The translations under genes were made by a program, and so were the position numbers. Positions 5,312 to 13,549 of a stretch of DNA of 14,279 nucleotides are shown in pieces. Source of the DNA: CAIZGX01 sp044374295 (GTDB taxonomy: Bacteria; Bacteroidota; Bacteroidia; Flavobacteriales_D; Sanyastnellaceae). The notes beneath the pieces were generated by a model that did not search any database, was not told the DNA's origin, and saw nothing but the letters and a program-made list of their open reading frames with translations. Location of the stretch: positions 1-14,279 of the forward strand of contig JBILOU010000053.1 in assembly GCA_044374295.1 (NCBI GenBank), written 5' to 3'. Position 1 is the stretch's first letter; each line of letters opens with the position of its first letter.

Positions 5312-6360
5312 TCGTCGCCGCGAAGTCTTCCTAATTCTACTGCTGCTTCCGTGTAGTCGGGTTTCAGTTTCAAGGCTAAATTCAAATCGGCTTCAGCATT
5401 GGTTTTATCTCCTTTGCCTTCGTAGCACAAGGCTCTGTTGTAGGCAGCTTGATAGTAATTCGGATTTTTCTCCAACGCTAAATTGAACGATTCAATTCCT
5501 TTCTGAAAGTCTTTCAAATAAACCAGGTAAACAAAACCTTTGTTGAAATAAGCTGCCGAGAAATTCGCGTCGATGCCAAGAATCTTGTCGTAGCAAACGA
5601 GCGCTTCTTGATAGTTGCTCGGATTTTTCACTCCAGTTTCCTGAAGGAAAATGGCTTTGTTGTAATAAGGTTCAATGAAGTTTGGATGAATTTCAATAGC
5701 CGAGTTGTAATACTCTTTTGCTAGCGGATTGCCGTAACTCGCACATACCAATCCCGCTTCCACGTATGCGTCGTAATAACTCGGGTCTACCTCAATGGCG
5801 GTTTGATAAGAGCTTAAAGCCAACGTGGTGTCTTTCACTTGACGGTACAATCTTCCTTTCAGGTAGTAGGCGTATGCCACACGCTCGTCTTGACGAAGCG
5901 CCGTGTTAATCTGCTGAAGTGCCAATTCGTAATTATTCAAAGCAATGTCCATGGCCGCCTTTTCAAGCAATCCTTCTTTGTGTTGCGGATCTTTTTCAAG
6001 GCATTTCTTATAATCTTCATAAGCCTCAACCACACGCTGCTGATCGAAATGAATCTTTCCTGCGGTGAAGTAGATATCTGCTTTTGTTGAATCAATCGCC
6101 TTTGCACGCACAATGTCTGCATTCGCTTCAGCATATTTTTTCAATCCGGAATAATATCGTGCACGCTCCAAGTAATGCGCAAAGTTGTTCGGCTCGGCTG
6201 TAATCTTAGCGTTAATGGCTCGAAGTGTCGTGTCCGACGTTTCTTCAATGCCCAAGTCTTTGCCTGAATTGCAGCTTTTGCATGATTCAAGGGTAGAGGC
6301 AAACGCACAAACGAGCACCAGTGCGGAAACAGAAATTAAGGTCTTGAGCTTTTTCAACAT
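5308..6360 (-). CDS. TPR-repeat lipoprotein, 350 aa
   Basis: The chosen start is the ATG complement of 6358-6360 (MLKKLKTL), which gives a signal peptide with hydrophobic core SVSALVLVCAFAS and a relaxed lipobox LESC at about residue 26; the longer frame to 6450 crosses a -7 box and adds a non-signal extension. From about residue 55 onward there are roughly eight tetratricopeptide repeats of 34 residues, for example NFAHYLERARYYSGLKKYAE, ADIYFTAGKIHFDQQRVVEA, AAYFNKGFVYLVYLKDFQKG and YQAAYNRALCYEGKGDKTNA, with the usual A/G at positions 8 and 20 and P near 32. TPR superhelices are protein-binding scaffolds, so this is probably a periplasm-facing, lipid-anchored adaptor; the partner is unknown. 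It converges on the NHL protein with a 4-base stop overlap. Confidence 0.85.
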   Translation of the reverse strand: MLKKLKTLISVSALVLVCAFASTLESCKSCNSGKDLGIEETSDTTLRAINAKITAEPNNFAHYLERARYYSGLKKYAEANADIVRAKAIDSTKADIYFTAGKIHFDQQRVVEAYEDYKKCLEKDPQHKEGLLEKAAMDIALNNYELALQQINTALRQDERVAYAYYLKGRLYRQVKDTTLALSSYQTAIEVDPSYYDAYVEAGLVCASYGNPLAKEYYNSAIEIHPNFIEPYYNKAIFLQETGVKNPSNYQEALVCYDKILGIDANFSAAYFNKGFVYLVYLKDFQKGIESFNLALEKNPNYYQAAYNRALCYEGKGDKTNAEADLNLALKLKPDYTEAAVELGRLRGDD

Positions 6361-6378
6361 AACATTCAATTGAGCTAT

Positions 6379-6386
6379 CAAAAGTA
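6379..6386 (-). promoter_or_regulatory. Candidate -7 box for the TPR lipoprotein gene
   Basis: TACTTTTG on the minus strand is an exact match to the Bacteroidota TAnnTTTG element and lies 18 bases before the chosen ATG. I see no TTG at the usual -33 distance, so the call rests on the -7 box alone. Confidence 0.4.
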
Positions 6387-6465
6387 AGGTGTTCGTCTTT
6401 TCTTTCCTTGAAGAATTTATTTTACGGTCGATTTTCGACCTTTGTAGCACATTAATTTCAAACCA

Positions 6466-8001
6466 TTGGCATCCGAAGGTAAACAGTTCGTTTCGAGTTT
6501 TTCATGGAATTCCGCTACGGTGGTTTTGCAAATTCTTATCCAGTTGGGCTACACCGCTTTGCTGGCAAGGCTTATAGCCCCAGAGAATTTTGCGGTTATG
6601 GGAATTGTGCTCAGCCTTATGGGTTTCGCCGAGATCTTTTCACAGATTGGTTTAGGCCCTGCTCTCATACAACGAAAGGACATTGAGCAATCACACATCA
6701 ATTCGGCATTCACCACTTCGCTTGGGCTGGGCTTAATCTTCACCCTGTCGTTTGTCGCTGCTGCACCTGTTATTGCTAGAGCCTACGGCATTGATACGTT
6801 AAAGGAAATTATTCCTGTTGTGTGTTCAAGCTTCACCATTTCAGCATTGAGCGTGGTTCCGCGAAACCTCATGATGAAGGAAATGAAATTCAAATCTTTC
6901 TTCACGGCGAGCATGTTGAGTATAGTAGGTGGAAACCTAATTGTTGGTTTGTGGTTGGCATACGGTGGATACGAGATCTGGGCTTATGTATGGGCGTTAT
7001 TCGCCCAGAATGCGCTGATGACTTTGGCCTGTTGGATTCTTCAGCCAACGCGTGTTCAGTTCAAATGGAATAAAAAAGCGACGCTGCAATTGTTGAATTA
7101 TGGGGCAGGAAGTTCGCTCTTCAATGCCTTGAATTACGCCGCAACGAAAGTGGATGTCGCTGTGCTTCCGCTCTTTTCGAAAGGCACTGCGCTCTTTCCG
7201 AATACCGTTTCGTTGAATCAGGCGGGTATGTACGAAAGGGGCGCATACGTAGCGTCACTTCCAATTACAATCATGGCGAAACTGAGCGATAGCGTCCTCT
7301 TCAGCGGCATGTCGAAATTGCAAGAAGAGACTGAACGCTTGAAACGTGTGGTACTTGCCGCCACGAATGTGCTGAGCATTTTAATTTTTCCGATTTCATG
7401 TTTCGTTTTTATTTTTAGTGAAGACATTCTTCGCATTTACCTTGGTCATAGTTATTTAGGCGCATCCGATTTGCTTCGTTGGTTGTTTGTGGCTGTAATT
7501 TTTAGAACATTAACGCGCCCCATCGATTCGCTGCTTCGCGCGAAGGGAGCAGTTTACAAGGGCAGTTGGATCAAAGGCATTTATCTGATTTTAATGATCG
7601 TTGGTGTCATGGTTGCCGGACGTTATTCGATTGAAGCCGTGGCTATTTCAATTGCGGTAACAACAGGTATTCATTACCTCATGATGATTTCGTTTGCGCA
7701 TCAGATTGCGAGTGTTCCGATAAAAGATCAGCTTGCGGCATTGGTTCCCGGATCGCGCATTGGAGCCATGACTTTGCTCGCAGCGTACCTGGCGAAATAC
7801 ATGGCGGTACGTTCGCACATCGATGGGATTTGGTTGTTGTTGTTTGCAATTTGTTGCGTGGTGGTTGGCGGTTGTATTTTGGTGTACATTCGTCCGCAAT
7901 GGTTGGGTGAAAGAAGTGTGAATCCACTTTTTATTGTGCCAGAAAGATTTCGGAAATTTCCGTTTTTAAATAGAATTTACAAAGCCTTCGATGAAGAATA
8001 G
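6466..8001 (+). CDS. Wzx-like polysaccharide flippase, lipopolysaccharide biosynthesis protein family, 511 aa
   Basis: A polytopic inner-membrane protein of the MOP superfamily (Polysacc_synt type, WzxC-like), expected to flip undecaprenyl-linked glycan units across the membrane. The N-terminus is typical: FVSSFSWNSATVVLQILIQLGYTALLARLIAPENFAVMG, with the amphipathic first helix and the LLARLIxPExFxxxG turn of the family. About 12-14 hydrophobic helices follow, with the characteristic GPALIQRKD loop near residue 65 and YERGAYVASLP near 262. The end is a short basic tail (RFRKFPFLNRIYKAF). The start appears to be TTG at 6466-6468: an in-frame TAG at 6445-6447 blocks any longer version, and the next ATG would remove the first helix. 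There is no Shine-Dalgarno sequence. The 3' end overlaps the next gene by 11 bases. The nearby glycosyltransferases fit a surface-glycan role; the exact substrate is unknown. Confidence 0.85.
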   Translation: MASEGKQFVSSFSWNSATVVLQILIQLGYTALLARLIAPENFAVMGIVLSLMGFAEIFSQIGLGPALIQRKDIEQSHINSAFTTSLGLGLIFTLSFVAAAPVIARAYGIDTLKEIIPVVCSSFTISALSVVPRNLMMKEMKFKSFFTASMLSIVGGNLIVGLWLAYGGYEIWAYVWALFAQNALMTLACWILQPTRVQFKWNKKATLQLLNYGAGSSLFNALNYAATKVDVAVLPLFSKGTALFPNTVSLNQAGMYERGAYVASLPITIMAKLSDSVLFSGMSKLQEETERLKRVVLAATNVLSILIFPISCFVFIFSEDILRIYLGHSYLGASDLLRWLFVAVIFRTLTRPIDSLLRAKGAVYKGSWIKGIYLILMIVGVMVAGRYSIEAVAISIAVTTGIHYLMMISFAHQIASVPIKDQLAALVPGSRIGAMTLLAAYLAKYMAVRSHIDGIWLLLFAICCVVVGGCILVYIRPQWLGERSVNPLFIVPERFRKFPFLNRIYKAFDEE

Positions 8002-8692
8002 AGGAGTAGTTGTTATCGTATTTTGTTTGTTGAATGTGTTCAGCTCTTTCGGGCAGAGTAAGTTGGTGTTGAATGCTCCCGATAGCCTGTCGTTCCTCTT
8101 GTTTGTAGATGAAGCACAGTTGAACACTGTTCCGGTTTCCTCTGTTTCAATTTCAAAATTGAATATTGGAAAGCACAACGTAAAAGTTGTGGTTCAAGCG
8201 CAAGAGGCCATGTTCTTGCTGAATGCCAAAAATCTTGTTTCGCACAGCTTCACGGTTTCTGTGTTGAACAACAAACTCGAGTTGGTTCCTTCCGGCGAAT
8301 TAAAGCTTCAAGCCAAAGCTTTTCAGTTTTGGCAGAACAGTTCAATTCCTGTTGCAACAAATGATAATGTTTATGTTGGGAAGAAGGGATGTGAGAATCC
8401 GGCTTCAGAAACATCTGTAGATTCACTCGTTGCTGTCCTTCATTCAAAATCTTTCGACACCGAAAGGAAGATGATTGCGCGCATGCAGTTGCAGGAATCT
8501 TGTTTCCATGTAAAGGATATCGCAAAAATTATTTCAACCATTGAGTTGGAAGAAAATCGAATGGATTGCATTACGGCTTCATTAAGTCAGGTCTACGATG
8601 TAGAGCTAATCAATGAACTAGTTGACTTGGTTATTCTTGAACGAAACAAGGAAGCCATTCAACAGAAAATTTCACAATTACAAAATCAGTAA
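7991..8692 (+). CDS. Secreted DUF4476 protein, 233 aa
   Basis: The ATG lies inside the 3' end of the flippase gene (11-base overlap, different frame), so the two are probably co-transcribed. Residues 1-22 form a signal peptide (MKNRG, hydrophobic core, SSFGQ). Residues about 25-105 are beta-strand rich (SLSFLLFVDEAQLNTVPV, HNVKVVVQ), a small N-terminal beta domain. From about residue 140 to 228 comes a helical domain that fits DUF4476 (PF14771): a helix with HSKSFDTERKMIARMQL, then FHVKDIAKIISTIELEENRMDCITASLSQVYD and a last LVDLVILERNKEAIQQKI helix. DUF4476 proteins are common exported Bacteroidota proteins with no assigned function. The link with the flippase may only reflect operon packing. 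Family call moderately sure; function unknown. Confidence 0.75.
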   Translation: MKNRGVVVIVFCLLNVFSSFGQSKLVLNAPDSLSFLLFVDEAQLNTVPVSSVSISKLNIGKHNVKVVVQAQEAMFLLNAKNLVSHSFTVSVLNNKLELVPSGELKLQAKAFQFWQNSSIPVATNDNVYVGKKGCENPASETSVDSLVAVLHSKSFDTERKMIARMQLQESCFHVKDIAKIISTIELEENRMDCITASLSQVYDVELINELVDLVILERNKEAIQQKISQLQNQ

Positions 8693-8707
8693 GAAACATT
8701 TAAAGAC

Positions 8708-8715
8708 TACATTTG
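8708..8715 (+). promoter_or_regulatory. Candidate -7 box before serC
   Basis: TACATTTG is an exact TAnnTTTG match in the 27-base gap between the DUF4476 gene and serC, ending 4 bases before the serC ATG at 8720. If used, transcription would start almost at the ATG and give a near-leaderless message. No TTG is seen at the -33 distance. Confidence 0.35.
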
Positions 8716-8719
8716 AATC

Positions 8720-9790
8720 ATGAAAAAAGTACACAATTTTAGCGCGGGTCCTTGCATTTTACCCTCATCTGTTATCGAAGGTTCGGCAGATGCTATTCGT
8801 GAATTCGACGGCATGGGATTGTCGTTGATTGAAATTTCACACCGAAGTAAAAACTTCGAGCGTGTAATGGACGAAGCGCGTCAATTGGTGAAAGATATTT
8901 TGAATCTTGAAGATCGCTACGAAGTTCTTTTTCTTCAAGGCGGCGCAACTCTTGGGTTCTACATGGTTCCTTTGAATATTTTGAAGGAAGGTGGAAAGGC
9001 TGCTTACGCAAACACAGGTGTTTGGGCGAGCGGTGCAATTAAAGAAGCGAAGTTGGTTGGAAACATTGATGTGATTACCGACAGTTCGGCCTCGAACCAC
9101 AATCACATTCCTGAGTTGCCTTCGGTAGACGGATACGATTATTTCCATTACACTTCCAACAACACCATTTACGGTACACAATATCAGAGCACACCGAAAG
9201 TGAATGTTCCGTTGGTGTGTGACATGAGTTCAGATATTTTCTCGAAGGAATTCAACGCGAATGATTTCTCGTTGATCTACGCAGGTGCGCAGAAGAACAT
9301 GGGTCCTGCTGGAGCAACCTTGTACATCGTAGACAAAGAAATGTTAGGTAAGACAGGAAGAAAACTTCCTTCGTACTTAGACCTTGCTTCTCATATTTCG
9401 AAAGATAGCATGGCGAACACGCCTCCAGTGTTTTCAGTTTACGCAAGCATGCTAATGCTTCGTTGGATCAAAGAAAACGGTGGGTTGAAAGGAATGGAAA
9501 TTCACAACCGTGCGAAGCAAGAATTATTTTATGCTGAATTAGATCGCAACAGTTTATTCCACGGACACAGTGTTCCGGAGAGTCGCTCTTGGATGAACCC
9601 AACTTTCCGTCTGAACAACGAAGAGCACTCGGCTACTTTCGATGCCATGTGGAAAGAAGCAGGAATTAGCGGAATCGCTGGACACCGCAGTGTTGGCGGA
9701 TACCGCGCTTCCATGTACAACGCACTTCCTTTGGAAAGCGTTCAAGTGTTGGTAGATGTAATGAAAGAATTCGAACGTAAAAACGGATAA
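8720..9790 (+). CDS. serC: Phosphoserine aminotransferase SerC, 356 aa
   Basis: A PLP-dependent enzyme of class V aminotransferase fold that transfers the amino group from glutamate to 3-phosphohydroxypyruvate, giving O-phospho-L-serine (EC 2.6.1.52), the second step of serine synthesis; the same enzyme often acts in pyridoxine synthesis. Diagnostic stretches are FSAGPCILPSSV at residues 6-17, the phosphate-binding LFLQGGATLGF near 74-84, VCDMSSDIFS near 166-175 (the Asp that pairs with the pyridine nitrogen) and YAGAQKNMGPAG, in which K192 is the Schiff-base lysine. Near the C-terminus GHRSVGGYRASMYNALP carries substrate-phosphate contacts. Length is normal for the family. It heads a unit in which serA follows after one base, so the two are translated together. 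Cytoplasmic. Confidence 0.97.
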   Translation: MKKVHNFSAGPCILPSSVIEGSADAIREFDGMGLSLIEISHRSKNFERVMDEARQLVKDILNLEDRYEVLFLQGGATLGFYMVPLNILKEGGKAAYANTGVWASGAIKEAKLVGNIDVITDSSASNHNHIPELPSVDGYDYFHYTSNNTIYGTQYQSTPKVNVPLVCDMSSDIFSKEFNANDFSLIYAGAQKNMGPAGATLYIVDKEMLGKTGRKLPSYLDLASHISKDSMANTPPVFSVYASMLMLRWIKENGGLKGMEIHNRAKQELFYAELDRNSLFHGHSVPESRSWMNPTFRLNNEEHSATFDAMWKEAGISGIAGHRSVGGYRASMYNALPLESVQVLVDVMKEFERKNG

Positions 9791-9791
9791 G

Positions 9792-10751
9792 ATGAAGATT
9801 TTAGCAAACGACGGAATAGACGCAAAAGGTCAAGTTGCCTTGGAAGCCATGGGCTGCACAGTCCTTACTGAAAAAGTAAGTCAAGATGCATTGGCTGGTT
9901 TCATTCAAAATGAAAACGTAGACGGACTTTTGGTGCGCAGCGCAACTACTGCAAGAAAAGAATTGATAGACGCTTGTCCGAATTTGAAGTTCATCGGTCG
10001 TGGTGGAGTAGGTATCGATAACATTGACGCAGTTTATGCGCGTGAAAAAGGAGTTGACGTTTTCAATACCCCTGCGAGCAGCAGCGCTAGCGTTGCGGAA
10101 TTGGTAATGGCCATGATGTTCGCTTCGAACAGATTTCTTTATCAAGCCGGTGGCGCAATGCCAGTAAACGGAGAAGAGACTTTCGAAGTGTTGAAGAAGA
10201 ATTACGGGAAAGGAAAAGAGGTGAAGGGAAAGACATTGGGCATTGTTGGCTTCGGCCGCATTGGAATGTCATTGGCTGAATACGCCTTGGGATGCGGCAT
10301 GCGCGTGATGTTCTTCGATCGTTCGAAGACGGAAGAGACGTTAACGCTTTCAATCAACGGTTCTCCGCTTGAAGTGAAATTGAATGTTTCTTCTTTTGAA
10401 GAAGTTCTTCGCGGAAGCGATTTCATTTCGTTACACGTTCCAAAACAACCGAATGGAAGTTCGGTTATTGGTTCATCAGAGTTCGCACTCATGAAGAAAA
10501 ACGCGGTGGTGATCAACACCAGTCGCGGCGGAACAATTAACGAAACTGAACTTGTAGAAGCGCTAGACAAAAGCGTTATTGCTGGAGCTTGTTTAGATGT
10601 GTTCGAAAATGAGCCACGTCCGAATGCAGCGTTGTTGAAGCATTCAAAAATTATTACCACTCCACACATTGGTGCAGCCACAGCCGAAGCGCAAGAGCGC
10701 ATTGGTTTAGAGATAGCAGACAATGTGAAACGAATTATGCAAGGCGCATAA
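9792..10751 (+). CDS. serA: D-3-phosphoglycerate dehydrogenase, short ACT-less type, 319 aa
   Basis: An NAD-dependent 2-hydroxyacid dehydrogenase that oxidises 3-phosphoglycerate to 3-phosphohydroxypyruvate (EC 1.1.1.95), the first step of serine synthesis; placement directly behind serC makes this substrate much more likely than another 2-hydroxyacid. It shows RGGVGIDNIDAV near 75-86, the Rossmann motif G153-F-G155-R-I-G158, and the catalytic set R245 (NTSRGG), E274 (FENEP) and H292 (TPHIGA). The protein ends about 27 residues after the catalytic His, so the C-terminal ACT domain that gives serine feedback in long SerA proteins is missing: this is the short (type III-like) form. Feedback control must lie elsewhere. 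The start ATG follows the serC TAA after a single G, and the same TAAGATGAA junction is repeated at its own 3' end. Confidence 0.93.
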   Translation: MKILANDGIDAKGQVALEAMGCTVLTEKVSQDALAGFIQNENVDGLLVRSATTARKELIDACPNLKFIGRGGVGIDNIDAVYAREKGVDVFNTPASSSASVAELVMAMMFASNRFLYQAGGAMPVNGEETFEVLKKNYGKGKEVKGKTLGIVGFGRIGMSLAEYALGCGMRVMFFDRSKTEETLTLSINGSPLEVKLNVSSFEEVLRGSDFISLHVPKQPNGSSVIGSSEFALMKKNAVVINTSRGGTINETELVEALDKSVIAGACLDVFENEPRPNAALLKHSKIITTPHIGAATAEAQERIGLEIADNVKRIMQGA

Positions 10752-10752
10752 G

Positions 10753-11952
10753 ATGAAGTTTAAACCATTCAAAGCGGTATTGCCTGCAGCAGATAAGGTG
10801 CACTTGGTTGCTTCGCGCTCCTACGTGTCCTATTCAAAAGAAGATTTAATAGATAAGTTGAAGGGTAATCCCTATACTTTCCTGCACGTCATTCACCCCG
10901 ATGTAGACGGCGATTACCGCGGAAGACGCATCGCGTATTTCGAAGAAGTAAGAAAGAACTACGTGAAGTTTTTGAATGAAGAAATATTCGCGCAAGAAGA
11001 AGCGCAATCTTTTTTTATCTACAGACAAGACACACCTGAATTTTCTTTTCAAGGAGTGCTAGGTGCTGTTGCTGTTGAAGATTACGAGCAGGGAAAAATA
11101 AAAATTCACGAGCACACCATTAGTCAGCGTGAAGGGAGGTTCACAGATTACTTGGATACAACAGGAATCAATGCAGAGCCTGTTTTGCTTATGTCGAAAG
11201 ACGAGCCTTGTCAGCCGCTCATTGAACGCATTTGCAAGCAGCAACCGTTGTATTGTTTCTCTACCACCGACCGCGTAAAGCATACGGTTTGGAAGGTAAG
11301 TGCGCAAGAAGATATTCAGGAAATTGAAACAGCCATGGCTGAAGTGCCAGAGCTCTATATTGCAGACGGACATCACAGAAGCGCGAGTAGTGTTGCGTTG
11401 AAGCAACGCAAATCAGAAGAGGGAAACAAGGAAGAAGTCTATCAATATTTCATGGCGCTCGTGCTTTCGCAAGTTCAAATGAAAATTTTAGGTTTTCACC
11501 GTTTGGTGAAATGTGTGGTTGAATTCGATGTGAATGTGTTCCTTTCCGACTTGGATAAATTGGGTGCTCTTCACGAAGTGAAAGAAACCGAATTGAATTT
11601 GAGTGAAGGAAGAATAGGCGTGTACACCAGCGGAAAGTGGTATGCTTTTCAATTCGAAAAAGAAAAAAATGTCATCGATGCCGAATGGCTTTCGAAAAAT
11701 ATTCTTCATCCGATTTTTGGAATTGAAGATGAACGCACCGACAAGCGTATTGCGCATGCAGACGGATTGGTTCCAACAAGTGAGATTGCGAAAATGGTTG
11801 ATGAAGGAAAAGCAGACTTCGCGTTTTTACTTCATCCGATTTCAACGGAAACACTCATGCGAATTTCAGATGAAGGATCTACCATGCCTCCGAAGAGTAC
11901 CTACATCTTGCCGAAGCTAAGAAGCGGATTGGTTATTTATCCAATGCGATGA
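10753..11952 (+). CDS. DUF1015 family protein; possible serine/phosphoserine kinase-like enzyme, 399 aa
   Basis: The protein fits the DUF1015 family by length and motifs: an N-terminal FKPFKAVLPAADKV, IKIHEHT at about 117-122 (H119, E120, H121) followed by TDYLDTTGINAEPVLLMSKD, and YIADGHHRSASS with D205-G-H-H-R209. DGHHR is, as I recall, also the motif of ParB-like free serine kinases (archaeal SerK, staphylococcal SbnI), where a Glu and the Asp of DGHHR act in catalysis. The gene sits one base after serA and overlaps yggS by ATGA, so it is made together with serine-synthesis enzymes. From this I infer, without proof, a role in serine or phosphoserine phosphate transfer, perhaps replacing SerB. 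No signal peptide or membrane helix is seen; cytoplasmic. Family call strong; reaction speculative. Confidence 0.85.
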   Translation: MKFKPFKAVLPAADKVHLVASRSYVSYSKEDLIDKLKGNPYTFLHVIHPDVDGDYRGRRIAYFEEVRKNYVKFLNEEIFAQEEAQSFFIYRQDTPEFSFQGVLGAVAVEDYEQGKIKIHEHTISQREGRFTDYLDTTGINAEPVLLMSKDEPCQPLIERICKQQPLYCFSTTDRVKHTVWKVSAQEDIQEIETAMAEVPELYIADGHHRSASSVALKQRKSEEGNKEEVYQYFMALVLSQVQMKILGFHRLVKCVVEFDVNVFLSDLDKLGALHEVKETELNLSEGRIGVYTSGKWYAFQFEKEKNVIDAEWLSKNILHPIFGIEDERTDKRIAHADGLVPTSEIAKMVDEGKADFAFLLHPISTETLMRISDEGSTMPPKSTYILPKLRSGLVIYPMR

Positions 11953-12599
11953 GCCACATTCAAGATCAAATAAAATTCTATACGAATCAGTTTCCTTCAC
12001 ACGTGAAGTTGGTGGCTGTTTCTAAAACAAAACCTGTTCAGGATTTGCAAGAAGCTTATGCTGCTGGACAGCGCATCTTCGGTGAGAATTATGTGCAGGA
12101 ATTGGTAGATAAGCAGGCGCAACTTCCAGCCGATATTGAATGGCATTTCATTGGGAATTTGCAGTCGAATAAGGTGAAGTACATTGCTCCGTTTGTTGCG
12201 CTTATTCACGGAGTGAATTCAATTTCCACCTTAAAGGAAATAGATAAGCAAGCCAAGAAATTAAATAAGCAGATTGAAATTTTATTGCAACTTCATGTTG
12301 CAACAGAAGAAAGTAAATTCGGATTCTCAGAAGAAGAAGTGTTGGAAATTGCTTCGCAAAAAGAATCGTATTCAAACGTAAACTTTCGCGGTGTCATGGG
12401 CATGGCTTCATTCACAGAAGACCAGTCGCTCATTCGAAAAGAATTTCAAGAAGTGAATCGCATTTTTTCTTTGTTGAAACCGTTCTTCGGTGAAGCCTTC
12501 AATGAAATAAGTATGGGCATGAGCGGCGATTGGGAAATTGCCGTTGAGGAAGGAAGCACGCTTGTTCGAATTGGCAGTGCAATTTTCGGAAGTCGTTAG
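11949..12599 (+). CDS. yggS: YggS/PLPBP family pyridoxal phosphate-binding homeostasis protein, 216 aa
   Basis: A single-domain alanine-racemase-fold (TIM-barrel) protein that binds pyridoxal 5'-phosphate and buffers its supply to apo-enzymes; it has no firmly known catalytic activity. The VAVSKTKP segment holds the PLP lysine K26. Further family marks are FGENYVQEL at about residues 44-52, WHFIGNLQSNK near 65-75, VATEESKFGF near 117-126, RGVMGMASF near 146-154 and the C-terminal SMGMSGDWEIAVEEGSTLVRIGSAIFG, which grips the phosphate. Length is slightly short, about 10 residues less than the usual 220-235, at the N-terminus. The ATG overlaps the DUF1015 stop as ATGA. Placement in a unit with SerC, a PLP enzyme, makes functional sense. 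Its stop overlaps the convergent glycosyltransferase stop by 4 bases. Confidence 0.95.
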   Translation: MSHIQDQIKFYTNQFPSHVKLVAVSKTKPVQDLQEAYAAGQRIFGENYVQELVDKQAQLPADIEWHFIGNLQSNKVKYIAPFVALIHGVNSISTLKEIDKQAKKLNKQIEILLQLHVATEESKFGFSEEEVLEIASQKESYSNVNFRGVMGMASFTEDQSLIRKEFQEVNRIFSLLKPFFGEAFNEISMGMSGDWEIAVEEGSTLVRIGSAIFGSR

Positions 12600-13546
12600 T
12601 TCAATGTTTCAGCCACGCTGTAGTCGTTGCGTGTAGCGCTGTTTCGCGAAATAAGTTCGCCCAAGAATCCGGCTAAAAACAAAAGCGTTCCAATGATCAT
12701 ACAGGTGAGTGCAATGAAGAACGGACTTTGTTCAGCAATGTTCTTTGCAGTTTCGCCTAGGTAAAGCGCATACAATTTCGAACCGCCGATGTAGGCGAAT
12801 GAAAGGAATCCGATCATGAACACCAATGTTCCCAATGTTCCGAAGAAATGCATGGGGCGCTTGCCGAATTTCGACATGAATGAAATAGTCAATAGATCTA
12901 AGAATCCATTCATGAAACGCTCCATTCCGAATTTCGTTGAACCGAATTTACGGGCTTGATGCTTCACCACTTTTTCACCAATTTTCTTGAACCCTTGTTG
13001 CTTCGCTAACACCGGAATGTAGCGGTGCATTTCACCATACACTTCCACACACTTCACCACGTCTTTGCGATAGCCCTTCAAACCACAATTGAAATCGTTC
13101 AAGTGAATGCCCGTCATTCTGCGCGTAGCCCAATTGAACAATTTCGTTGGAATGGTTTTCGAAAGCGGATCGAAGCGTTCTTTCTTCCAACCGCTAACAA
13201 CGTCATATCCTTCATCTAAGATCATTCGAGTCATGGCAGGAATTTCTTCCGGAGAATCTTGAAGGTCCGCATCTAAAGTGAAAACCACATTTCCTTGCGC
13301 CGCTTGAAATCCCATGTGTAACGCCGCCGATTTTCCGTAGTTGCGCGAAAAACGAATCCCGCGAACGGCAGAGTAGGTCTGCTTCAATTCTTGAATGACG
13401 TTCCAGGAGTTGTCGGTTGAACCATCGTCTACAAAGATGACTTCGTAAGACATTTGCTCGCGTTGCATAACCTCGTTAATCCAACGTTGCAATTCAGGAA
13501 GCGACTCGGCTTCGTTAAGAAGAGGAATGACCAGAGAGCAATTCAT
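12596..13546 (-). CDS. DPM1/ArnC-like family 2 glycosyltransferase with two C-terminal membrane helices, 316 aa
   Basis: The cytoplasmic GT2 domain carries SLVIPLLNEAESLP at residues 4-17, VIFVDDGSTDNS at 36-47, RNYGKSAALHMGF at 68-80 and the DXD site TLDADLQDSPEEIP with D92 and D94. NWATRRMTGIHLNDFNCGLKGYRKDV around 137-162 is typical of polyprenyl-phosphate sugar transferases (DPM1, GtrB, ArnC, YfdH). Two helices follow, about 233-260 and 275-302, placing the enzyme at the inner membrane. The expected reaction is transfer of a sugar from a nucleotide sugar to undecaprenyl phosphate, making a donor for periplasmic glycosylation; the sugar is not known. It starts 3 bases after the stop of the DUF4199 gene, so the two form a unit. 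Its TAA overlaps the yggS stop. Confidence 0.9.
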   Translation of the reverse strand: MNCSLVIPLLNEAESLPELQRWINEVMQREQMSYEVIFVDDGSTDNSWNVIQELKQTYSAVRGIRFSRNYGKSAALHMGFQAAQGNVVFTLDADLQDSPEEIPAMTRMILDEGYDVVSGWKKERFDPLSKTIPTKLFNWATRRMTGIHLNDFNCGLKGYRKDVVKCVEVYGEMHRYIPVLAKQQGFKKIGEKVVKHQARKFGSTKFGMERFMNGFLDLLTISFMSKFGKRPMHFFGTLGTLVFMIGFLSFAYIGGSKLYALYLGETAKNIAEQSPFFIALTCMIIGTLLFLAGFLGELISRNSATRNDYSVAETLN

Positions 13547-13549
13547 GGG

